Shown: piece by piece, positions 58,126-64,000 of the stretch
Layout of the letters: every line of letters begins with the position of its first letter
How positions within the stretch are numbered: position 1 is the stretch's first letter
DNA from: Novosphingobium sp. FSW06-99
GTDB lineage: Bacteria > Pseudomonadota > Alphaproteobacteria > Sphingomonadales > Sphingomonadaceae
Assembly: GCF_001519065.1 (NCBI RefSeq)
Contig: NZ_KQ954258.1
Coordinates: forward strand, 174,894-238,893
Reading direction: 5' to 3'
Length of the DNA stretch: 64,000 nt
Position numbers and translations under genes: made by a program
Notes under the pieces: generated by a model
The model's input: only the letters and a program-made list of their open reading frames with translations
The model's database searches: none
Told to the model about the DNA's origin: nothing

Positions 58126-59529
58126 ATGAAACGCCCCCTCACCACGCTCGTCGCGCTGGCGCTTGCCGCGCTGCCCCTGCCCGCCCTGTCGCAGGCGCTC
58201 AGCGCCGACGAGACCAGGGCGATCGACAGTCTGGTCACCACCACGCTGGCCAAGACCGGGGTGCCTTCGGTATCGATCGCGGTGGTGCGGGATGGCACAG
58301 TGGTAATGGCGCGCGCCTGGGGCCGTGCGTCTGACACGCTGCCGGTCGCATCGCCCGACATGCCCTATCAGATCGCGTCGAATTCCAAGCAGTTCCTCGC
58401 CGCGCTGCTGTTGCGCCTGGCCGACGAGGGCAAGCTGTCGCTCGACGACAAAGTGGCCAAATGGCTTCCGCAAGTGACCGGCGCAGACCAGATCGCGGTG
58501 CGCCAGTTGCTGTCGCATACCGCAGGCCTGCAGGATTACTGGCCGCAGGACTATGCCTTTGCCGACATGGCCACGCCCACCACGCCCGATGCAATCATCC
58601 GCCGCTGGGCGATGAAACCGCTCGATTACGCGCCGGGCACGCGTTGGCAATATTCCAACACCGGCTATGTTGTGGCCGGGCGGATTGCCGAACTGGCGGG
58701 CGGCGCGCCGCTCGACCAGTTGCTCAAGACCTATCTGTTCGACCCGCTGGGCCTGCATCTGCTGTTCATCGACGATGCCAACGGACCGCAATATCCGCAC
58801 GGCTATGATCGCCACGCCCTCGGCCCGGTGCGACAGGTTACTCCGCCCGCGCGCGGCTGGCTCTATGCCGCGGGCGAACTGTCGATGACGGCATCGGATC
58901 TGGCGCTGTGGGACATTGCGCGGATCAACCGGCAAGTGCTGACCACGAAGGAATGGGACGAACAGGAAACCCCCGTCCATGTCGCCGACGGCACCAGCAA
59001 CGGCTATGCGCTGGGCGTGCACATCGGCCAGCACGGCGGTCACCGGATCATCGACCATGGCGGCGAAGCGGTCGGGTTCCTGTCGCAAAACACCGTCTGG
59101 CCCAACGATCGCGCCGCCGTGGTGGTGCTGACCAACGCCGGATTTTCCGACACGACGACGATCCTGACCGATGGCATCGGCAAAGTGATCCTGCGCCACA
59201 CGCCTGCGCAACAGACCAGCGAGGCCGGACGCACCGACGACGCCCGCGCCGAACTGGCCGCGCTGACCGCCGGACATTTCGAACCCGCCCGGTTTACCGA
59301 CGATGCACGCGGCTATTTCACCCCCGAAGCCGTCGCCGACTATCACCAGTCGCTGACCGCGCTGGGCCGCTGCACCGGCTTTGCCCCCAAGATCGCCCCC
59401 CGCCTGCGCGGCGGCTTCGTCAACCGCAACTTCACCGTGACGTGCGGCGGCCACGCCCTGACGATCATCACATATGCCGAACCGGGCGCATCCGGACGCT
59501 GGGAGCAATACCTGATCAGCGAGGATTAG
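58126..59529 (+). CDS. Exported serine hydrolase, class C beta-lactamase/esterase-like
   Basis: A 467-residue protein with a signal peptide to about residue 25. SxxK is SNSK (Ser85, Lys88) in YQIASNSKQFLAALLL; the second motif is YSNTGY; HGG occurs in IIDHGGEAVGF. These place it in the penicillin-binding-protein-like beta-lactamase family, which includes D-aminopeptidases and esterases. A C-terminal domain (from about 365) follows. Antibiotic resistance cannot be concluded. It stands alone between the rimO terminator and a monooxygenase gene. Confidence 0.85.
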   Translation: MKRPLTTLVALALAALPLPALSQALSADETRAIDSLVTTTLAKTGVPSVSIAVVRDGTVVMARAWGRASDTLPVASPDMPYQIASNSKQFLAALLLRLADEGKLSLDDKVAKWLPQVTGADQIAVRQLLSHTAGLQDYWPQDYAFADMATPTTPDAIIRRWAMKPLDYAPGTRWQYSNTGYVVAGRIAELAGGAPLDQLLKTYLFDPLGLHLLFIDDANGPQYPHGYDRHALGPVRQVTPPARGWLYAAGELSMTASDLALWDIARINRQVLTTKEWDEQETPVHVADGTSNGYALGVHIGQHGGHRIIDHGGEAVGFLSQNTVWPNDRAAVVVLTNAGFSDTTTILTDGIGKVILRHTPAQQTSEAGRTDDARAELAALTAGHFEPARFTDDARGYFTPEAVADYHQSLTALGRCTGFAPKIAPRLRGGFVNRNFTVTCGGHALTIITYAEPGASGRWEQYLISED

Positions 59530-59646
59530 GCCCCGCGCGCTACCCCCCATTCGTCCGGTTTTGCCCGCAATCACGCCCGTCTGGCCATCGCGCGCATTTT
59601 CGCATACCATTTAAGGACTCGATTAAAACAACGGCGGAGAGAACGG

Positions 59647-61155
59647 ATGGGCGCAGGCACGGCAGGGGCGGATGCACCGCTCGATGTGATCATTGTCGGC
59701 GCCGGGCTTTCGGGAATCGGCATGGCCGCGCATATGCAGGCGCTGTGTCCCGATCGGCGCTATCTGGTGCTCGAACGGCGCGACCGGATCGGTGGCACCT
59801 GGGACTTGTTCCGCTATCCCGGCGTGCGTTCGGACAGCGACATGCACACTTTGGGCTTTGTGTTCGAACCCTGGCGGCATGAAAAGTCGATCGCCGATGG
59901 TCCGGCCATTCTCGAATACCTTGATCGCATTGCCGATGAGCGCGGTATCCGCCCGCATATCCGCTTTGGCACGCAAGTGCTCACTGCCAATTGGGACAGC
60001 GCCGCCGGGTTGTGGCGGCTGGTGGTCGATACACCGCAAGGGCGCAGCCATCTGGCCACGCGGTTCCTGTTCCTGGGCTCGGGCTATTATGATTACGATG
60101 ATCCGCACGAAGCCGCGATCCCCGGCAAGCAGGACTTTGCCGGGCGCCTGGTCCATCCGCAATTCTGGCCGGCCGATCTCGACTATGCGGGCAAACGCGT
60201 GGTGGTGATCGGATCGGGCGCGACGGCGGTGACGGTGGTGCCGGCGATGGCGCGCACGGCGGCGCATGTCACCATGTTGCAGCGCACGCCGACGTGGATG
60301 GCCTCGCGGCCCGCGCGCGATGCGCTGGCCAATTTCCTGCGCCGCATCCTGCCCGAAAAGCTGGCCTATCGCATCACCCGGTTCAAGAACATCCACCTGC
60401 AATCGCTGGTGTTCCGCCGCGCGCGCACCCGGCCCGACAAAGTGAAGGCGTTTCTGACCCGGCAGGCGCAGGCGCAGTTGGGCGAACACTATCGGCCTGC
60501 CGATTTCACCCCGCCCTATGATCCGTGGGATCAACGGCTGTGCCTGATCCCCGATGGCGACCTGTTTGCCGCCATCCGCGCCGGGCGGGCCAGCGTGGTG
60601 ACCGATCATATCGACCGCATCGACGCATCGGGCGTGCGCCTGCGATCGGGCCAGCACCTCGACGCCGATGTGATCGTGACCGCGACAGGGCTGAAAATGA
60701 CCATGGCGGGCAAGATCGCGATCAGCCTCGACGGGGTGCCGATCGATTGGTCGCAGCACTATTACTACAAAGCGTGCATGTTCTCAAACGTGCCCAATCT
60801 GGCGGCGGTGTTCGGTTATCTCAACGCATCGTGGACTTTGCGCGCCGACATCATTTCCGACTATGTCTGCCGCCTGATCAATCTGATGGACCAGCGCGGG
60901 GTACACGTGGCGACCCCGGTGCTGCCCGCCGATCACGGGTTGATCGACGACGATCCGTTCGATTTTTCATCGGGCTATATCGCCCGCGCGCGGCACCTGT
61001 TGCCCAAGAGCGCGTCGGACATGCGCTGGCGGCTGAGCCAGGACTATCTGCGCGACCGCGCCTGGATGAAAAGCGATCCGATCGACGATGGCGTGTTGCG
61101 GCTCGATCGCGCCCCGGCTGCGCTGGCTGAAACGGTGTTGCAAGCCGCCGAATAG
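59647..61155 (+). CDS. FAD-dependent Baeyer-Villiger-type monooxygenase
   Basis: A 502-residue protein. The first dinucleotide motif is VIVGAGLSGIGMAAHM (residues 15-30), GGTWDLFRYPGVRSDSDMH follows, and the Baeyer-Villiger fingerprint FAGRLVHPQFWP (164-175) matches FxGxxxHxxxWP. The second Rossmann motif is VVVIGSGATAV. Such enzymes insert oxygen into ketones or oxidise heteroatoms with NADPH. The substrate is unknown. GGAGAGAACGG precedes the ATG. Confidence 0.9.
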   Translation: MGAGTAGADAPLDVIIVGAGLSGIGMAAHMQALCPDRRYLVLERRDRIGGTWDLFRYPGVRSDSDMHTLGFVFEPWRHEKSIADGPAILEYLDRIADERGIRPHIRFGTQVLTANWDSAAGLWRLVVDTPQGRSHLATRFLFLGSGYYDYDDPHEAAIPGKQDFAGRLVHPQFWPADLDYAGKRVVVIGSGATAVTVVPAMARTAAHVTMLQRTPTWMASRPARDALANFLRRILPEKLAYRITRFKNIHLQSLVFRRARTRPDKVKAFLTRQAQAQLGEHYRPADFTPPYDPWDQRLCLIPDGDLFAAIRAGRASVVTDHIDRIDASGVRLRSGQHLDADVIVTATGLKMTMAGKIAISLDGVPIDWSQHYYYKACMFSNVPNLAAVFGYLNASWTLRADIISDYVCRLINLMDQRGVHVATPVLPADHGLIDDDPFDFSSGYIARARHLLPKSASDMRWRLSQDYLRDRAWMKSDPIDDGVLRLDRAPAALAETVLQAAE

Positions 61156-61197
61156 GCCCCTTGCACCGGCCATGCATTGCTATATCCCTCGGCGGCG

Positions 61198-61959
61198 ATG
61201 ACCGACACCAACCGTATCTGGACCGCCGCGCTGATCGTCGTGGGCGACGAAATCCTGTCTGGCCGCACGCAGGACAAGAACATTGCGCAGATCGCCACGT
61301 GGCTGGGCGTACAGGGCATACGCCTGCGCGAAGTGCGCGTGGTGCCCGATGTGATGGATGCCATCATCGAGGCGGTGAACACCTTGCGCGCGCGCAACGA
61401 CTATCTGTTCACCACCGGCGGGATCGGGCCGACGCACGATGATATCACCGTCGATGCGGTGGCGGCGGCGCTGGGCGTGCCGGTGGTGGTCCATCCGCGT
61501 GCGCGCGCCATCCTGGAGGCCTATTATGCCCCGCGCGGCGGGCTCAACGAAGCGAGGCTGCGCATGGCGCGCGTGCCCGATGGCGCCGACCTGATTGAAA
61601 ACCGCCTGTCGGGCGCGCCGGGCATCCGCGCCGGCAATGTGTTCCTGATGGCCGGCGTACCCTCGATCACCGCGCAGATGCTCGACGGGTTGACCGGCAC
61701 GCTCGAAGGCGGGTTGCCGCTGTTGTCGCACACCGTGGGATGCTGGGTGGCCGAGAGCGAGATCGCCGACTTGCTGCGCGAGACCGAGGCCAGCTTTGCA
61801 GGGGTGGCGATCGGCAGCTATCCGTTCTTTCGCGAAGGCCGGGTGGGCGCCAATTTCGTAATCCGTTCAACCGACCAGACACAGTTGGCGGCCTGCGTTT
61901 CGGCGCTGAGCGCGGCATTGGCCAGCCTGGGCCGCGAACCGTTCGACGGCGGGATCTGA
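61198..61959 (+). CDS. CinA N-terminal domain (MoaB/MogA-like) protein
   Basis: A 253-residue protein with the molybdopterin-binding fold of the CinA N-terminal half: AALIVVGDEILSGRTQDKN and FTTGGIGPTHDDITVDAVA. The C-terminal deamidase domain of full CinA is absent, as in many stand-alone homologues. The family has been linked to competence, damage and NMN/pyrophosphatase activities; here its role is unproven. The stop overlaps the next gene by one base. Confidence 0.88.
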   Translation: MTDTNRIWTAALIVVGDEILSGRTQDKNIAQIATWLGVQGIRLREVRVVPDVMDAIIEAVNTLRARNDYLFTTGGIGPTHDDITVDAVAAALGVPVVVHPRARAILEAYYAPRGGLNEARLRMARVPDGADLIENRLSGAPGIRAGNVFLMAGVPSITAQMLDGLTGTLEGGLPLLSHTVGCWVAESEIADLLRETEASFAGVAIGSYPFFREGRVGANFVIRSTDQTQLAACVSALSAALASLGREPFDGGI

Positions 61960-62516
61960 TGCGGGCGCTGACGGCGGCGCTGCTGATCCTGACCAGCGCC
62001 TGCGCCAGCGACACGGCCACGCTCGACCAGTTCCGCCAGACGCTCGCCAGTCGTGACAGCGCCACGCTCGCGCTGGAGCAATGGTGTGCACGGCGCGGCA
62101 TCATGGCCCCGGCGCATATCCAGGCGTTGGCGATGGACGATGCGGCCAGTTCGCCGGCCACCCCGGCCATCCGTACCGCGCTGCAGGTGGACCGTGCCGA
62201 ACCGGTGCGCGTGCGCCATGTGCGATTGACGTGCGCCGACATCGTGCTGTCCGACGCGCTCAACTGGTATGTGCCCGCGCGGCTGACGCCCGCGATGAAC
62301 GTGACGCTCGACACCACGCGCACGCCGTTCGGCAAAGTGGTTGCCCCGCTCGGCCTGCACCGGCAGCCTTTGCCACCCGGCACCCCGTCGCCCGCCGCGT
62401 GCCCGGCGCGGACCATCCACCACGAAACCGCCGTGCTGCGCCGCGACGACGGCGTGGCCTACAGTCTGGTCAGCGAATGCTATACGCGCGCCAACATCGC
62501 GCCGCGAAGGCCGTAG
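61959..62516 (+). CDS. Hypothetical exported protein, possibly chorismate lyase-like fold
   Basis: A 185-residue protein with a hydrophobic N-terminus (MRALTAALLILTSACASD) that looks like a signal peptide, possibly a lipoprotein although the lipobox (TSAC) is not standard. The middle part (LSDALNWYVPARLTPAMNVTLDTTRTPFGKVV) reminds me of chorismate pyruvate-lyase-like sequences; this is weak. Start and preceding stop overlap (TGATG), so it is cotranscribed with the CinA-type gene. Confidence 0.7.
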   Translation: MRALTAALLILTSACASDTATLDQFRQTLASRDSATLALEQWCARRGIMAPAHIQALAMDDAASSPATPAIRTALQVDRAEPVRVRHVRLTCADIVLSDALNWYVPARLTPAMNVTLDTTRTPFGKVVAPLGLHRQPLPPGTPSPAACPARTIHHETAVLRRDDGVAYSLVSECYTRANIAPRRP

Positions 62517-62532
62517 ATTCCGAGGCTGTTTA

Positions 62533-62546
62533 CTGACCCGGATCAA
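62533..62546 (+). promoter_or_regulatory. FNR/FixK-like box upstream of haem protein gene
   Basis: CTGACCCGGATCAA matches TTGAT-N4-ATCAA at 8 of 10 fixed positions, with CCGG in the centre as in many FixK boxes. It lies 80 bp before the ATG at 62626, a usual distance for an activator site. Confidence 0.4.
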
Positions 62547-62625
62547 GGACAACGCCCCCACATCATGACCAGATGCCGTCATCAGGGGATGACACGCACG
62601 GTCATCCACGATGGGGGTACCGATC

Positions 62626-64000
62626 ATGCGCGCACATGCAACAAGGCCGCGTCTTTTACGCCATGCAACGCTGGCCTTGCGGCTTGGCCTGCCAACGGCT
62701 CTGGGTCTCGGCGCGCTGGTACTGTCGCGACCCGCCATCGCCATTCCCAGCTTTGCCGACCAGACCGGGCTGCCGTGTCAGGCCTGCCATGTCGGCGGTT
62801 TCGGCCCGCAACTCACCGTGTTTGGGCGCGAGTTCAAGCTCAATGGCTATACGCTGCGCGCCAAGCCGTTCAACGTGCCGCTGTCGGCGGCGTTGACCGC
62901 ATCCTATACCCACACCCGCACGGCCCAGAACCCGCCCCCCGACAACCTGTCGCCCAACGACAATGTCACGTTCGACCAAGCCAGCATTTTCATCGGCGGC
63001 GGCATTGGCCAGCATATCGGCGGCATGGCGCAGATCACCTATGACGGCATCGGGCACCAGTGGAGCTGGGACAACGCCGACATCCGCGTGGTCAACCAGG
63101 GGCACTTGTTCGGCAAGGACGCGACATTCGGCTTTGACGTCAACAACAACCCGACCGTGCAGGACGTGTGGAACACCACCCCGGCCTGGGGTTTCCCATA
63201 CAACGGCGGTGCCATCGCACAAAGCCCGGCGGCGGCCCCGCTGATCGACGGCGCGCTGGCGCAGGAAGTGCTGGGTTTCAGCGCCTATGGCTGGTTCAAT
63301 CACCATCTCTATGTCGAGGCCGGGGGCTATACCACCCCGGCGCAGGGCACCCTCACCTGGCTCGGTGCAGATCCGGTCGGGCCCGGGGATATCAATGGCG
63401 TGGCGCCTTATGGCCGCCTGGCCTGGCAGCACGACATCGGCCATGGCACGTTCGAAATGGGGGCCTTTGCGCTGAAAGTCGCGCTCAACCCCGGACGCGA
63501 CCGGTCGACCGGGCTGACCGACCATTACAGCGATGTGGGGCTCGATGCCTCGTATATCCTGCCCACCGCCCGTGGCGATACGCTGACCGTGCAGGGCCGC
63601 TATGTGCACGAGGCGCAGAACCTCTATGCGACTTGCGCGCTCAACCAATTGCCGATGGCCTGTGCGCAGACCAGCCTTGGCGAAGTGCGCGGCGATGTGA
63701 CTTATTCCTGGCGCGGCAAACTGGGCCTGACCGTCAGCGCGTTCACCGTGACCGGGCCGAGCAACACGTTTCTCTATAGCGGCCCGCTGGCCCGGCCTGA
63801 CAGCAACGGGGTGATGGGGCAGATCGATTATACCCCGTGGGGCGCGGGCAATGGGCCGCTGGGCCCGCTCGTCAATGTGCGGTTCGGCGCGCAATACACC
63901 GCCTATGGCCAGTTCAATGGCACGCGGTTCAACTATGACGGCAATGGCAGCAACGCCGCCGACAACAACACCCTGCGCCTGTTCACCTGGATCGCGTTCT
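62626..64000 (+). CDS. Haem-binding (CxxCH) protein with beta-rich, porin-like region, 3' truncated
   Basis: An open frame from ATG 62626, after a GGGGGTACC region, to the window end (458 codons seen). The N-terminal hydrophobic segment ends near PAIA (about residue 39), followed by FADQTGLPCQACHVGGFGPQL with a c-type haem motif at 51-55. The rest is rich in alternating aromatic and polar strands (YTHTRTAQNPPPDN, FGFDVNNNPTVQDVW, YGWFNHHLYVEAGGY), suggesting an outer-membrane barrel. Similar proteins are often annotated only as cytochrome c. An extracellular electron-transfer or uptake role is speculative. Confidence 0.75.
   Translation, partial: MRAHATRPRLLRHATLALRLGLPTALGLGALVLSRPAIAIPSFADQTGLPCQACHVGGFGPQLTVFGREFKLNGYTLRAKPFNVPLSAALTASYTHTRTAQNPPPDNLSPNDNVTFDQASIFIGGGIGQHIGGMAQITYDGIGHQWSWDNADIRVVNQGHLFGKDATFGFDVNNNPTVQDVWNTTPAWGFPYNGGAIAQSPAAAPLIDGALAQEVLGFSAYGWFNHHLYVEAGGYTTPAQGTLTWLGADPVGPGDINGVAPYGRLAWQHDIGHGTFEMGAFALKVALNPGRDRSTGLTDHYSDVGLDASYILPTARGDTLTVQGRYVHEAQNLYATCALNQLPMACAQTSLGEVRGDVTYSWRGKLGLTVSAFTVTGPSNTFLYSGPLARPDSNGVMGQIDYTPWGAGNGPLGPLVNVRFGAQYTAYGQFNGTRFNYDGNGSNAADNNTLRLFTWIAF

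Noticed and set aside
58126..59529. A true antibiotic-resistance beta-lactamase
   Set aside because: The SxxK, YxN and HGG-type motifs only place it in a broad serine hydrolase family. Nothing indicates beta-lactam hydrolysis.

Overview
The window is GC-rich chromosomal DNA from an alphaproteobacterium, most likely a sphingomonad (Sphingomonas/Novosphingobium type). The reasons are the two large TonB-dependent receptors, the receptor/cupin/SapC/halogenase gene set, the ThiS-ThiG fusion, and the dense codon use with gene-to-gene ATGA and GTGA overlaps. No rRNA, tRNA, CRISPR array or prophage was seen. Genes are tightly packed; the only clear mobile element is a 326-bp MITE-like element at 47498-47823.

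Region 1 (1-24015) is mainly a polyamine and agmatine catabolism island. It holds two divergent Tat-exported FAD dehydrogenases of the spermidine dehydrogenase type, agmatine deiminase and N-carbamoylputrescine amidase with an NCS1-type permease, and a TetR regulator. It also has GABA aminotransferase with succinate-semialdehyde dehydrogenase, an omega-amino acid aminotransferase, a gamma-glutamylputrescine synthetase, and PotB-PotC-PotA transporter genes without a binding protein. Two GcvA-type LysR regulators lie among them. Guests in the region are a TPR-sulfotransferase divergent from a TonB receptor, aspartate-semialdehyde dehydrogenase, a small cytochrome c and a 111-residue unknown. Together these genes could take agmatine, putrescine and spermidine to GABA and succinate.

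Region 2 (24128-33392, all on +) is for cell-surface carbohydrate. A SAM methyltransferase is followed by the complete dTDP-L-rhamnose operon rfbCBDA. Next comes a four-gene cassette (FkbH-like HAD protein, acyl carrier protein, MBOAT acyltransferase, SGNH-like membrane protein) that looks like a machine for making an ACP-bound acyl group and placing it on a polysaccharide.

Region 3 (33389-36172) has a ThiS-ThiG fusion and a ClC channel with CBS domains. Region 4 (36217-47487) is a carbohydrate-uptake locus: a LacI regulator and MFS transporter diverge from a GH3 glucosidase, a TonB receptor, a cupin-like protein, a SapC protein and a flavin halogenase. Repeated LacI-type palindromes lie in the divergent intergenic space. 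A MITE-like element then separates this locus from the next.

Region 5 (47820-54016) is the cytochrome bd oxidase system: cydA-cydB-cydX on - and cydD-cydC on +. The MITE terminal repeat supplies the cydX stop codon, and a perfect FNR-type box lies inside the cydD coding sequence. Region 6 (54052-64000) is mostly housekeeping: serS, a degenerate LytM/NlpD-like protein, a DUF1761-like membrane protein, rimO, a serine beta-lactamase-like hydrolase, a Baeyer-Villiger-type monooxygenase, a CinA N-terminal domain protein, a small unknown, and a truncated gene for a haem-binding outer-membrane-like protein.
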